DNA from: Varanus komodoensis
Taxonomy: Eukaryota > Chordata > Lepidosauria > Squamata > Varanidae
Reading direction: 5' to 3'
NCBI RefSeq assembly: GCF_004798865.1
Contig: NW_025336598.1
Span: 25,145,519-25,209,518, forward strand
DNA: 64,000 nucleotides
The translations under genes were made by a program, and so were the position numbers. Positions 28,001 through 43,000 of the stretch are shown piece after piece. The notes beneath the pieces are model-generated. The model was given only the letters and a program-made list of their open reading frames with translations, was not told the origin of the DNA and searched no databases. Every line of letters starts with the position of its first letter. Positions within the stretch are counted from its first letter, which is position 1.

Positions 28001-31000
28001 TCCCATGTGTCACAGGAAGGAAAGAAAAGGGGGGAAAAGCACAGAGTTGCAAGCCAAGTACACAATTCCATGAGAAGAAAGAAAAAAGAACTTTAAAGCA
28101 AACATCCACTTCTTGAGGAAGCTTTCTAGGAGTCTGTATATGCTGCATTTAGGCAATAGGTTAACAATTCCAGCAGCCACCCTGAAAAGCAACAAAGCAA
28201 AGAAATAAAACAGTGCTTTGTGAATATTCAAACAGATTTTTTAAAAATAGACTGATACGGATGTCGTGTTTGGAATTGTGAGCAGCACAAGAATCAAGCT
28301 GCTGGAAACCTCATGCTGATTCAATTCCTCGAAAAAATCAATGTGCGCGGCCAGGCCCACACACTTGTGTCCCGAAGGCTGAAAAAACGGAGCCGCGAAG
28401 GAGGCCCACCAGCTGTGAACAGCAGCCCAAGCCGAAGGCTGGAAAGCCCTCCTGTGTGTGCAGCTTTCTGGGGACTGCTAAAACAGAGGGCTTGTCAAGC
28501 TCCGGGGAAGCCACAATGCATGGCTGATGGGCGGCATTTGCCTCACCAGCTATGCAGACCTGGCTTGGATAAACACTTGGGAGAGAGCACGGAGGAAGCA
28601 ACCGAGGGAGCAACCGCACTGGCTAAAGCCTGGAAAGTTACAGCTGCCCTGCCACTGCAAACAGATGCATATTATTTATCATTCCCTACAAATCCCCCCT
28701 GAATGGCAGATGGATCTTGAGCCTGCATTCCTCGCACTGTCAGCAGCAGGCTCCAAATAGGTATCCCAGGAGGGCTCTTCCCCCATATGCTTCGAAGTGG
28801 GATTGCTTCTTGGTGAACTGCAATCCCTTATAATCAAGATAACATCTGCTATCCCTGCATCCACAGGAACTGGACTGATTGATGGATTGATTCATCCTAT
28901 GGCTATATCCCAATGTTTTCCTTCTGCAAGGAAGCCTAAGAGGCTTAAATGGTCTTCCTCCTCTCCATTTTATCCTCACAACAACCCTGTGAGGTCAGTC
29001 AGATTGAGCATTACTGACTGGATCTAATCACCCAGTGACCTTCATGGCCTAGTGGGGACTAGAGCCCACATCTCTTGAACCTCAGTCCAATACACTCAGC
29101 ACACGGACTACAAGCATAGTAAGAGGAAAGAGGTTTCCCTCATATAAATAGTCTTCCATCTGAAAATATGGGCCCTTTTATAACATGACAGATACCCTCC
29201 ATCCCTGCAGGGTATTGTTCAAGCCAGTGTAATTCTTTTCTCACACTAGATTAAATGTGTGCAGCTCCAATTTTGATCAGGATCAGTGTGTAGTGGGAGA
29301 TTATATTTGCCCCACCTCCACAAAGTATTTTACTCTGAAATCCTCTCCGCAGTGCATGGCGGGGGGGGGGGGGGGGAGAAAGAAAGCAAAAAGCAGCCCC
29401 CATTTTAAAAAATCCTGTGCGGAGGAGAATTTTGATGGAGAAATGGTGCATAAGTTTAATTTTTCCTTCTTCATGCACAATAGACCCATCTGATTTGGGC
29501 TAAACACACTAGACTAAAAAAGATTAACCTCAGCTACACACTATGAAATTAATTCAAGTTTAGCCCTGAGTTTGTGTCTCAATGGGATCCTCCACTTACA
29601 AGAATTTTACATTGCATTTACATGAACATTTCTTCAAAATATTGCATGCCTAGAGAACCTACAGCAATACACTCAAAAATGGAATTAGAGGCAAATCATA
29701 TAGTAAACTTTCAGAGAGAAAGTGAGTGACCATTCACTGGACAGAAGGCCCAAGTTGAGCCTCCACAGACTGCAACTCATTCAAAACAACACATGTTGCT
29801 GTTAGAGACTTAAATACCTTTCCTGTTTTGGACCACAAAAACAATGGCGTACACAAACTCGTGGCCCTTGGCCTATGTTTACCTTGTCAGTAACAAGCCA
29901 TTCAGGTCTTTCTTTCTCAGCAAGTATAGATTTTTACTGGGGCCATGGTATGGGTGGAGGAGTGTTTATTCAAAACAGGGGTGCAGAACCTCAGGACCAT
30001 GGAGCAAAACTGACTTCCTGGGGGACAAATTCTGCATTTGGGGTTCCCCAGATGGCTACGTTCCTTTTCTCGGTGCCATCTCCCTTCCTTCAGCACCAAT
30101 TGTTTGGCAGTTTCACAGCTTTTATGCAGATTGCCAATCCAAAAAGCTGAAACGCCTCTTCTATTATATGCTGTACTTGTATTTATATTTTTAGTCCTCT
30201 TTTTGCCACTGTCCCCACTTCTTTGACAGTAGATTCCATCTACCACTATAATGCAGCTCCCAGGAGCATGTGCAAAATTGAATCCAGCCTGTGGACTGAA
30301 AGAGGTTGTATATTTAATCCTAGAAAGTAACACTCTAAAGTTTCCCATTTCTCTGTCCACAGTCACACTGGAGAAAAATTTCCCAGAAATTTGGGACCTT
30401 AACAGGTCCAGAAACTAAAGCATTCAAATACAGGGTTCTGAACAAAGGAACTGGACAACAGAGCAGGTAGAAAGCAACAAGACTACCTTCAGGTGTTCTG
30501 GCCTACAAATCTTATAATCTGATCATGAGCCATGTTGGATGGTGTTTATAGGACTTGTAGTCCAAAAATATCTGGAGGGCACTGGATTGCCTATCTTGGA
30601 GCTAGAGCATTCCTGCACAGATTTTTTAAAATGCTTTTCTTGGCACAGTGTCAGGCTCAAATGTGAAGAACATAATAGGAGGAAACTCAGTTCCTAAACA
30701 GATAAACAGAAGTACTGCCAAGTGTTGTCTTTGCAAGTGCTATTATTGTCTAGTGCTGCCAGCGCAGCTGCAAATTAAAGCACATCTCAATCATTCCTCA
30801 AGAATGCCTGCTTTGCATTGCTGCAATTTCTAACCCTAAATAATGAACCATCTCGATGCAGTTATAACTAGCAGCTGAGAACAGGCTGTGATGCTGGTTT
30901 CTTCAACCCAACTGTGAGAAATGTTAGAGCAGCTCCATAGATTTTTACAACACAAAACACAGCAAAACACTTTCTCATGCCTTAGCATTGGCATGTTTAA

Positions 31001-34000
31001 AACTCCTTTTTAACCAGCTTCAGCCCAAGGGGGTGTGTTATGAAACTGCTTCATTGCTACCAATTTGTAAACAGTTTAGCTAAATACATATAGAAGATAA
31101 TTCACACACAGGAATATTGAAAATCAAGTCTCATTGCAAAGGCACGTCTAGATCTTGAGTACATGTATTTGACCCACCAGACAGGCATTCTTAAATTCAG
31201 GAGGTTGAGAAATTTATAGAATTTTAATGCTAAGAGGTGGCATGATTTTGTATTAAGGTCTAGAATCACCTGGGGACCTAAGAGCCAATTCTCCCCTGAA
31301 CTCACAGGAGGTCATGCACCTCCACTGCTGAAATTTCTGCCATGTGCCTTGTTTTAAAGAAAAATAGTGTCCTTTTTGCCACTGCCAATGCCACCACACC
31401 TCCAAATCTGAGTGATGGCAGGGCATGCAGATCATGGCCCATATATCGGCCACTCAGATCTACAGTCTCTTAGTGGTCAGTAGCCACAAAAGAACTAGCA
31501 AGGGTACCTTGGTTACAGAGATGGCATGGTCTCCAAAGGAACACACGCATCACACATGTGTATGAATGTGCAGCTCTGCAAGAGAAACTGATTACCTGCC
31601 ATCCTTAGTTCAGGACATGGATCTGGAAATGTTTTTAAGCAGGGGACCACCTGTTGGTTCAATGTTAAATAGAAAACAAAATTCCAACAGGATCCCAAGA
31701 CACTGTGCATGAATACTGCAGAACAGTAGAAAAATGGAAAACTCAAGTGTTCCTGCTTCAGCCTCTTCACTGTCAACCTCAATTCTGCCTCCCCAACCTT
31801 TACAGGTTTGTTCTTAGCCCAGCTGCTTCCACAGCGAAATTGCTGCTCCCAAACCAGAGAATGAGGTCAGTGCTGGTTCTTAAAGATGGGCTGCCTCTTT
31901 CCCTTTTCTTTATAATTCAGCCTTGATTACAACAACAGTCTTTTCTGCTAACTACAGGACATGGGGTACTCAGGCAATTTAGGAGGGGCTCTTTCTCATG
32001 GTGTCTTCCTCTACTGGGATCGGCCTTTCCATAATCCAATACATGCCCCAAAACAAGAAGGACTGATGCAGCATTTCTCCACCATACTCCCAAAATCCAG
32101 AATCTGTCTTGACAATAATACTGGTGCAGTGGATCCAGCACTAACAGAGCTCATTCCTGTGACACGCCCGCACACAGTTGAAGCAGGCTTGATTCTGCTT
32201 CTTATCAACCTGTATGCAATTATATTTCCTATCTGAAATAAGAATGGTGGGGATAAATTGTTTGTAAAAACAAAAGCAATGATACAGAAAGTCAACTTGA
32301 GAAATACTCTTGCTTACCTTCATAAAGCTGGGCATACTGTGGGAACCCTGCTGCCCGCAGCCAATCGCATGCTTCCTTGGCCTCAATTTCTGAAAGAGAA
32401 AAAGAAGACAATTTCTGGTTAGTGATCCCAAAAGCATAAGGTTTTTTTAAAAAATAAAAGAACAACAATAATTTCAATTAACATTCAAAATGTGCTTGGA
32501 AAAAGTGCATATACTGAGCAATGACTTCGCAAAAATATAGGTTATTTCTTGAGCATTATTATTTCCAATGTTGATTTCATCTTCATCTTATGCAGTTTAC
32601 ATAGATCTGGGAACTACTTAATTCCTCTTAATTGACACCCATCTGTGGAATGCTTGGGCAGTGCCATCCAGTGTGGCTGCTGTAACCCTTCGAGTTTGAA
32701 GGATATGAGCATCCCACAAAAAGCAGAAAGTGTGCAGAAGCAGACCTTGTCTCAGAGCTTCTCCTGTCCTACAAACAAGTTCACTGATTTTGATCATCTA
32801 CCTCTTTTCCCCTGGTGCATGAGCAAAACGGCCTGAGGCACCAGCAGACACACCATATTGTGGCAGAGCCTTCCCTTCTGCACCTCCTAGAAGGCCCATA
32901 AGCCTCTGGCTCTGAGGCCAGTCTTCTGGAACTGTGGTCAGTGCAAAAGGAACAGTGTCAGAGGTGAGGGTGGGTGGAGGGCGCTCTGAGGTTGGACTCC
33001 TAGCTCTGACCTTGAAGTACGTTTCTGAAGTTGGAATGGTGACCCTTTCTGTGACTTACTAGACTGTGCAGATATTTTGCCCTTAACTGCAGTGCAATCT
33101 TATGGGTGATTAGACAATAGATCCTACAATTCCCAGTACTCTCCCGCCAACCATGTTCTCTAAAACATCAATGGCTGCACACCATGTAAGTTTGTGCAAT
33201 CATGTGCACCCAGGGCTTCCATTGCAGGGTATGGTTGATGCTGCTCCACAATTTCAAAAGACTCTTTCCCTGGGTTCTAGGGTACAATGGAAGAACCTGG
33301 CTTGGCACCAAATTTACTGGCTTGTAGCTTCTTTTGAAAAATTAACCTTGGCAAAAGGACATGGGCGTTTTACCACTAAACACCACTAAAAAGTTTCAAA
33401 TAAAAATGAGTACGGCATGGTAAATCATGTCATTTTGATAGAACAATTTTGCAGACTGAAATACCTAGTAAAGCTCATGCCCAACCTTTCTACATCATGT
33501 AAGTAATACTGCTGGACCTAAATCCTTAGAACAACTGACACATTGTGTTACATTCACTAAAGCACACATTTACAATCCAGGTTAAAAGTGGAAGGGAACT
33601 AGAGGCCTCCATGGCATTTATGAGTTTCTCAGTTTACATACAGCTTATTTGCTTCAATGGCACTTTTCTTGTACTTCACTCCTTCAAAATATACTATTTG
33701 GCAGGGTACGATCATTCACAAGAATGCACATGAGACCAGGAGAAAGGGAATGTGTGCAGATCCTTGAGTTACATGTTCTGTTTTCAGATCAAGCATGCCA
33801 ATGTGTCTAATTAATTTGGATTGTGGTTCCAGAATACAGACCCAGTTTGAAAGGTAAACAAAACACTTGGATCAGCTGACAAATTGAAAAGCTCCAGCTG
33901 AGCTCTGGGGAAGGGCTGTAGCACAAAAGAAGAGAACATGCTTGGGATGCAGAGAGTCCCAGACTCCGTTCTTGGCATTTCCAGCCAAGGATAGGAAAAA

Positions 34001-37000
34001 ATCCTGCCTAAAATGCTGGAAAGACATTGCTCCCAGGCAGTGCTGAAAAGTACTGGGCTGGATGGACGCAAGGTCTGACTCAGTATGTCAGGGATCCTCC
34101 TATGTTTCTGGAGCATCGCCTGCTCCAAGGTTCCAAGCCAGAACTTAATGGAAAATGACTTCAGTTGCAAAAAAGCAATGCTGTACATGTCTTAAGGAGT
34201 ACTGGTTTGCTGCCTTGCTGGCAAGCTAGGGAGATGACCTATGTAAGATACAGTTGTCAGATCCCAAACATGCACAGTGCGTCCTGAGCAGACGTCTGGT
34301 GGGGATTCTGCCTGTGTAGCAGCATCCGAAGGAAGAAACTACAGGGCCGCCAGCTCTACAAGCCAGGAACATACTGATTTACTACTGGGACAGAACACAT
34401 CAACCAGTACTCTCTGCTCCTGCTGAAGGCTCCTTGGTCTTAATAAGGGAACCTGCTTCTCCATATCACCTCTCACTGTACTTCGCTCAGCTGATGTGGT
34501 GATGACAGTTTTCCCTTTTTGTAAATTTAGTAGTAAAAATGAGTGGCTGCTATTTGCAAATGCAGTATTACTCTGTCTGCTTCAAAGTTGTGGATAAGCT
34601 CTTCTCAGCATATCATTCACAATTCTTTGGGTTGCTAAAATGTGTTAATATATCTAGACTTTTCAGCACCTTCCCCTTGCTTTAATTTTAACAATAAAGG
34701 GAAGTGCCAAGTATTCTAAGAAAAACATCTATATATCATTAATTTGATTTATAACAAATGAAATCAAGCGTGCCTTAATTTCATCCCTCCAATATTTCAG
34801 TGGTGTTATTTGTTAAAAAAATTCATACGGGGTACTTCTGGGGTTGATTTTTTTAAAAAAATTGTTGCTTGCTAAATACCAGTAAAATTAACTGAAGTAC
34901 TCTTTAGTGCACTCTTTCCCAGATTTGTGTCCTCCAGATATGCTGCAGTGCTGCACAGACAGGATAGACAGTTGGCACCAACTCTCACCTGTGCTTTCCA
35001 CCCATAAGTATTTTAAGGGCTTTTTTTTCCTCCAGGGGGGTGGGGGCTCAGAAGATGAAATATCCAGGTACTTCAGTTACTCAGAAGTAACTGGTCTCAG
35101 GGACAAGCAGTTTAAAAAGCAGCTTTGAGGAGAGAAAGTTTGCAGAAGTTCTGCCATTGTGCCAAAATTGGCCCCAAGGTAACAGGTAAGTCCAACTGCT
35201 ACAATTTCAATTTGTGATCAAGTTCATGTCACAGCAACTGGCTGTCTGAGAAAGTCATGCAATCTCAGCTGCCAGGCTGAATCTAAGAAACTTTATTTCC
35301 CTAAGACAAAATCCTCGATTTCAAACAGATTCCCATGGAGAATATGCATTATTCTCATGTCCATGAAAATAACAGTGCCTTTTTCTAGTTAAGATATGGG
35401 AACAGAAGCACTGGGAAGTGAGTAGGCAGTATGTTTAACTTTGCTGAAAAAGTCCACATGGGCTTTCAATTATGATGAAGTCTTCTATGGGAATCACTCC
35501 AGTGGCTTGTTCCATTGTTTTGAAGCAAAACTCTAATTACAGTTATAAAAATACATGGGCTGTGTGTGTGTGTGGTATGTAGTGTAAGAGTGATAAATTG
35601 GGAAGTACTTCAGTTCCCAGCTTAGAAGGGGTATCTTCTGAAAGTCAATACTGGTAATTAGTCACCAGTCCATAAAATTTAGACACTTCATTTATGACAG
35701 AATAGGAAACCATGAATGGTTCCCACACTGCAATGTAAAACTTAAAATTCCAGCTGTCGGGATAAATTTTCTGCAACATCTTCTCTTTTCAAACAGCATG
35801 TGGTTTATATCCTGTGTGTGTGTGTGTATTTACTAAGTATGCATGCTTACTTAGGAGAAAGAGCCAGTGAATGCAAGGGGATTTACTGTTGAGTAAGCAT
35901 TCACAGGATTGGGTTGTGAATATATTGACTAAACGGGATATGGACACAGACAAGCACATGTATACAAAGACAACTGCTCTGCAGGTAAGGTAACATGCTA
36001 TCATGTCTCTTGCTCAAAACCTCCTCAGCCCCCAGGTTTATATGTTCTACATTTCATCTGAATAACTAATGCTGAGATAAGCATTTTAAGTTTGTTCACA
36101 AGGCCCAAGATATTCATTTAATTCCAAGGAATCCTTTTATGTTCAAAAAATTTAGCACAGAAATAATGCACCTGCCACTATGATTTGGAATGATTAATTA
36201 ATGGTAGCAAAGACAGGTTCTTACTGTTTATTCATCTTTAGCTGTATTTTGTAATTTTGGCAGGTCAAATATTTAGATACAAATCGCTATCTGCCAATCA
36301 GGTATCCCCTGGGTGTAGCTTCCATCACATTGCAGCTGATGTTTTCTGGCTTTTTTAAAAAATGCATGTTACATCCAGAGACACATTTAACATCATCTCT
36401 AGTTTGGTATACTGAGTGATTTCAAGGGTTTAGGTGTACCAGGAATCCAAATTGCATATTACTGCTTTAAAGTGAAAACAATAAACCATGGACTATAACC
36501 ACTGGTTTGTTTAGCCCCCAAACAACCCAGAAGTCAAGCTTCACATGTCACAATCCACAGCCCACAAGGAAGTCACCCGTTAGGGTGTGGAGTAAGTGGA
36601 AGAGCTGGGCATGTTAGAGGCAGTGAGTGTGTTCATGCTTGCTCGTTCCAAATTTGTCCAGTCTTTTACTGATCTCAAAGGAATAGATTTATGTATGGAT
36701 ATTTATTAAAAGTTATTTTAAGTTTCAGGGTGGCTATGAAATGGGGATGGGAGGGACAGACCCCCCAAATAGGTTAAAAGCCAAGCACAATGAGATTGTA
36801 AAGGAATATCCTAAAAGACAGGTTGAGTACCATTAATAGCCCAGGAGAACAGGATGCAACTCGCGTAAAGGACAACAATAAGGGCATCGGCACACTTGCT
36901 TAGGGTGAAGTTCAATCATTAGGATGCTATCACTCAGAGGACCCTCTTTCTAGTAACCACCTATCTAACCCAAACCATAGATCGTAATAGTCAGGCATGC

Positions 37001-40000
37001 TGAGAAAGGCCTTATGTTTACTAGAAGTCTGCAGCTATCAGTTTGGCTAGTCAATTCCAACTTTCTTCTATTCCTCAACTGCATTTCCAATTTGGACTTT
37101 TTTGTTTCCCTAACTTTTTCCCCATCTATTTTATGTAGTATGCACGTCACCTATCCTGTGTGTACTTTTTTCCCTTTCTTGGACACATTTTTTCATGCTG
37201 CTACCCTTTCTCCAGCACTTTCCCCCCCCTTCTACTGTGAATGCACTGTGGTTGGTGTGGCTTTCTCATCTCATGAGTAATACAAAGTAAGGATCACACA
37301 GAATCTGAACAGAGAACAGGAGCGATAGAGACCTGTCTGAAGTTTGAGTGTGTCCTTCTGGTTGCTGTACCAACTCTGATTTTGGGCTGAGGGGAGCTGC
37401 TTGTTTGTAACTGCATTCCTTTGTTTTTCAAGAGGTATAGTAGTGTCATTTTTGACAGCACTCTAACTCAGCTGGTGACCTCTGATCATCTCCAGCATGT
37501 AAAAAACTTCCATTTCTTGGACAGTGTTTCTTCAGTCACATTGTTATATCCTCATGAGATACTTGGAGGGAATTAATTATGTTTGCCATCCAGCTTTGCT
37601 AGAAAGCATAACTGATTCCTGGAAAACCCCACACACTGCTAATTAAGGGAGGAGAGGCGTTTTGAAGGAAGGGAACATGATATCTGGCAAGAGCGAGTGG
37701 AAAACGGATCAGCAGACACATCCGTATTGGTTTGACTCAAGTATCAAAGTATGCAAAGTTTATGTGACAACTGACTGAAGCATGCTGGGATGATGAGTGT
37801 ATCAGAGAAATGGAAATTAAAAGATAAACTGTCCTCTGTGAAGTGGCATCACATCTCAGCCTCTGTGACAAAGGGCTCTCTAGAAGCAAAGCATTTAGTT
37901 TTCAGCATATGTAATGCTGGGGCCTATCTAATGAAAACAAAGGTCAGTCTACCCTCATTCTTTTCTCAGCTCAGTGCTTTGGCAAAGAACTGGTTTGCAT
38001 AAAATGACAAGCCCTCATTTTTTAAACAGAGCGACCTTCCACACATCCAGGATATTGAAGCTGGATAGTAAACAAGTGTTTTCAGGTGCTGCACTTTAAA
38101 GATAGGGACTAAAGCTCAGATTTTGCACATAATGGCAAATGGTGCAATCTTATGGTGAGTCTTAAGACTTAAGTGCCTCTGAGGATCCTCCAGAGCAAAG
38201 GATCAGCTAATCCAGCAGCTGCGATAAACTACACCCTCCACACTAGCTGTATCAGCTGCACTTTTTACCTCAAGTGGAGGTGGGCCACTTGTGGCCCTAC
38301 AGATCTTGTGGCCTAGAAAGGATGCCTCCAATAATATTCTTAGTTTGTTTCAAGACAGGTAATTCTTTCTTTAAAACGTAGGGGAATAAACCCGATTACT
38401 CAAGCAACCAAATAGTTCAGGGTGGCAAAGCCAAGATGAGCCCTGTTACAAGGAACTTTTAGGAGATGATGTAAGAGCTTGTACAGGATGCTCCATCAGT
38501 TGTTTATCAATCACACGTAGCATGAATGGTCTACACGCATGATGCACTGTTACATCTCAAAGAATACTCGTATGCTTTTTCAGATGTAAATACTCTGTAA
38601 CACACACAGCTTTCACAAGCAATTATTTATGGGGTTACACCATCCCAACCAGTTACCTAAAGATGGTGGAATCTTAGATCTTTGAATTTGCTCATACAAG
38701 TCACAAATTTAAGAGCAAAATCTGAGCATTCAAAACCAAGAAGGTTTTTAGCTATACTACTGCAGTGGTAATGATAATTATAACAAGAGCAACAGAATCT
38801 TGGCTTTGGATTTAGTTTAATTCATTCCGTCCACTCTTTCCTCCAAAGAACTTATACATGTTTATTTTATTTCATTTCCACAACAACCCATACATTAAGT
38901 TAGGCAGGTCAGCCTAAGGCCATATAGTGAACTACTAGATCATTGGAATTTAAACCTGTTTTCCTGCATTCAAACTCAACAACACTGCACTGAATTATTA
39001 TTGATTTAGTGTCATTCTGGTACAGAGTACTTGACAGAGTAGCGTATGCAGAGAGATCTCTATCTGCCTCAAAGAGCACACAATCGAGATCTTGACAGAT
39101 GAAAGGAAGAGGCAATGGGTAAATCTAAAGAAAAACATACTTAGGCATCATTTTCAGTCTGAAAGGCAAACTCAAGGAATTAAGCCATAAGGTGTCACTG
39201 AACACTAAGTTTTGAGGATGAACTTCAAGCAAGAGACAAAGGTAGTGACCTACAGATATTCTAAGGAAGTATTGGTGGAGCAGTTCACTGTTGTGGCCAT
39301 TTCTGGTGGAGGAACAAAGATTGCAGGCAGGGATATAACAGGAATGAGGACAAGGATCAGGGCAGTGAAAAGCTCTGGAACACTTGGAACATTATGACAT
39401 GGCACATGTTCTGGATGTGGAAGCATCTGGGAAGCCAGGCCATGTATATGAGGCAACACATTTAAGCCTTAGCTGCATTAAAGCAGCTTTTCAGTCTTAT
39501 CCAGCCTGGTGTCTTCCCCATCTAGACTTCAATTCCCAACATATACAATTTGGCATGCTGGCTTGGGGGTGATGAGAACAGCAGTCCAACACATCTGAAG
39601 GGCATTTGTTTGGGGAAAATCAGATTACATCTAAAAGTCCCATCTCATCCCTTATTTTGTCAAAATGAGGGGGTGTCACTATCTTGGAATAAGGGTGTCA
39701 TTCTTATAGGAGTGCAAAGGGTAGGTGAAAATGAGCACAATTCAGAGGGGAAAAGAAGAAGAAACTTCTTGAATCTATGGTACATAAAGCAACAAAGAGC
39801 ACAGTTAAGCAATTACGTAGATTTCAGTGGAACTTTAGGATGTCTCGATTGTTCTGGACTTATGCCCAGCTTTTGTCTCTACATAAATAAAGCCAATATA
39901 TATCTAAACAGGGATATTTCTTTTAATTGGGTGTCTTGCCAATTTCTACTAAACATTATCAAACTGGCATTGCCAAATATAGTAGAACTCCCTCAGATTT

Positions 40001-43000
40001 ATTAGTGAAAATGGATCAGCAAATGAAATTTATGTCTTGAGCAATGATAAAAATGTTAATTATGACCCTCAGGAATTAAGTGGTGACTGGTTGTGTACAT
40101 TCTGTTTGTTTGGAAAGAAGAGAACGGACAAAAAGAGAAAATGTAGAGCTGTCCTCTTTGTCTGATCCTTAATCCAGCATAGCCAGATTTATTAACAGTG
40201 AAACATTCTCAAGAGCCCATTAAGAAACAAACAGAACAGCTCAATTTAACACACACACCATGTGAGGAACTTCCGCTATTTGCTGCTTCCTGCATGCTGG
40301 ACATACAAAGAACAATCTGCTCTTCAATTCCTCCTTCCTAAAAGGACTGGGAATGGCACTGGGAGTGCATTCCAATGAAACTGACCAGAAATCTCCAAAC
40401 TCATAGGACTATGGGAATCCTATGCAGGGCAGAAAGAATATGGAGGTAAACATCACTTCTGTGCTTCTCCAGCCCTGCATAACAGGTAGACAGCCAATCC
40501 CAGCTGTTAAAGTATTTTGCTCAGCATGTAAAGCGAGGAGGCAGAAGTGCTGCCAGGTTATTGCCAACAGCACTTGTGTCTTCCCCTTCCTGCACACAAA
40601 ACTCTGTCTCTGAAGTCAGTCTTGCAACCTGAAGTCACAGCCAAGGTGTGGCTGGCTCCAGGGGTGGCTGGAGGGCACTCCAAACTCAGAGTCCCAGCTC
40701 CAACTTCAGAAGCATTTCAGAGGTTGGAGCTGGAGCTTCAACTTGCCCTCTGGGTCTCCAGAATATGTCTAGCACCATTCAATCATGTCCTTAATAATAT
40801 TAGAATGGCAATTAGAGTGAAAATGCGTAAGATGACCACCAAACCAAGTAATTAGTGGTCATGTTACCATTTGGCAAGAAGCTAATCTTCATCACATGGA
40901 GAGCAGAGGACAGAAATATGCCACTCTGACTGGGTGTTTTATACACAGAGCAATCTTCCTTGTCACATAATACTAAGGAGATAATACAGAGGGCAGAATT
41001 ATCCTGGACTGAGCTCCCTTGTCCACAGTTAGCTTTGCCACCTGTGTCAGCAGCAAGGTGCAGGTATGTGGCAAAATTGTCATTCAGACTGCCCATTCAA
41101 CAAGTGTTCACTGTAGTGAGTCAAAAGGTTGACATTAACATTAATGGTTAAAGTTACCCTAAAGGATAGCCGAACTTTCAAAACATTGATGAGTTCATCC
41201 TGAAAAGTACAATTTTGATATTTTACGGTAATGAATTCCTGTTCAGCTGTAGAATGTACTAAAGGTCTGGGGTGAAAACTTTGTCAATGGACACCTTATC
41301 TCACACAATGATTAGAACAATTAATGACCTTATTACCACTGCCTTCCCCTAGTTTGTTTGCTTAAAATAACTCTGTACACATTAATCAGAAATATGAATT
41401 AGAACAGCAGCTTCCATCTCCAAAAGTTCTGACTTGATGATTCTCATGCTTATGAAGAGAATAGCCAGAAGTCAAATAGGATCTGATTCCACCAGCTGAA
41501 TTTCAGCAAGCAACATCAGAAGAAGCCAGGGAGAAGGGAAAAGTGAACAAGTTTCATAGACAAAATTCATGCCCCTTCAGTAAAAATGTGCTTAGTCAAG
41601 ATGCAAGGAATCAAATGTATTTACGAGACCAAAATAGAAGAACTATCACTGCACCCTACCTCCAATGAAGTCAACAAGACTTCAAGGGGATGTGTTGATG
41701 ATACCTGGCAAGTCAGCCTCTTTGCAAGCTGCATATGGGGGAGAGATAAGGTGTGATTGATGAAAGTCTGAGCATGATCCTATTATTCCCATTAGACTGG
41801 TACATTTCCTAGCAGAAGAGAGATTCCAAACACCCAAAGGCTAAATCCACACAATCAGTTCAGACAGAGGCCTGGTTCACATGTAACAAGAAACTACCAT
41901 GGATGAGGATTGTAAAATCTGTTCCATCCATGTTTTGGAGATTTTCAGGCACCTGAAAATCAGGCATCATCTGTTCCTTGATAGAATTGCATTTTGCACC
42001 ATTCCCAAAAATGTACAATCCCCAAATATAGAACCCCCTCAAAATGTGCAAATCTTCCCACTTTAGTCTATGAGGGAAATGTGTACTTTTGGTTGCTTTA
42101 CTTTTTTCCACATCTACATATGTGTAATATTACAGAAGGTGAATAATACAGAAGGTGAAGGTGAATACAAAACTAGCTCACAGGATAGTAGAATCTAGCC
42201 ATGGGTGAATTTCCCTGTGGGACTTCTTGTTGTGGCCACTGCCACTTTGAATATTTGGGGCCTGGTGGGGATGTGCCATACCTTCTAGTTACATGTGAAC
42301 ATGGTGAGGCTGCACTGTTGCAGAACTTGACAAGCCACCAACAATCCTATAAAACCCCATGGGGAAATTCACACCCCAGTGGCTTCTTTTATACACAATT
42401 CAGGTCAGGCTTTCTATACAGAAGTATTGCCCTGTAACTTAAGATTAAGATTAAGTTCATTGCTTGGACCAGGAATGATTTTTGAAGACAAGGATTACAG
42501 GTGAGAAAACAGGGTTGATAGTAGGAAGGGCAGCAGTTGGTGAGAGACTAGGACTCTCTCTCTCCATGTTTCCCACCTTTGTCTCTCTGCCTCTCTCACA
42601 CACATAGTTATTCACACCCTCCCCACTAAGCCGGTCATCCTATTCAAGATCAAGATCTGAAATCCTTAATTAGGATTGCTGGGTGAGGTGGATGGAGCCA
42701 TGTGTGTTTATTTAAGCCACTGATGGGCAACCCACAGCCCATCCACGTAGCCCTGCTGCCCACCTACCAGTAGCAAAGAAAAGGTGATGCTGGTTAAGAT
42801 CACTGGGGGAAGAGGGAAGGAGCCTTTAACCTCTCATCCTCCAGCGATCCTGAGAAACACCACTGCTTCCCCAGTGCCAAGAATGGCAAGGAAACAATAA
42901 TGTTGATGAACACTGCTGGAGGTGGGGAGGTAAGAGCCTCCTTGCAGAAAGTCAAGATGGCTAGGGGGAAAGAGCATCTTACTCATTATGCTGCTCAAGA

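Larger units (their letters stand above)
27796..32317 (-). other. DLC1: DLC1 intron 2
   Basis: This intron is about 4.5 kb. It holds a GC-richer patch at 28300-28700, a reverse SINE (28955-29105), a 16-G homopolymer (29361-29376) and a weak family A foldback (30482-30599). The stretch 30.6-32.3 kb shows nothing I recognise. Confidence 0.8.

Noticed and set aside
36475-36600. Family D-like scrap ('aataaaccatggac', 'actggtttgttt')
   Set aside because: Inverted words exist but no clear ends. Left out as unsupported.
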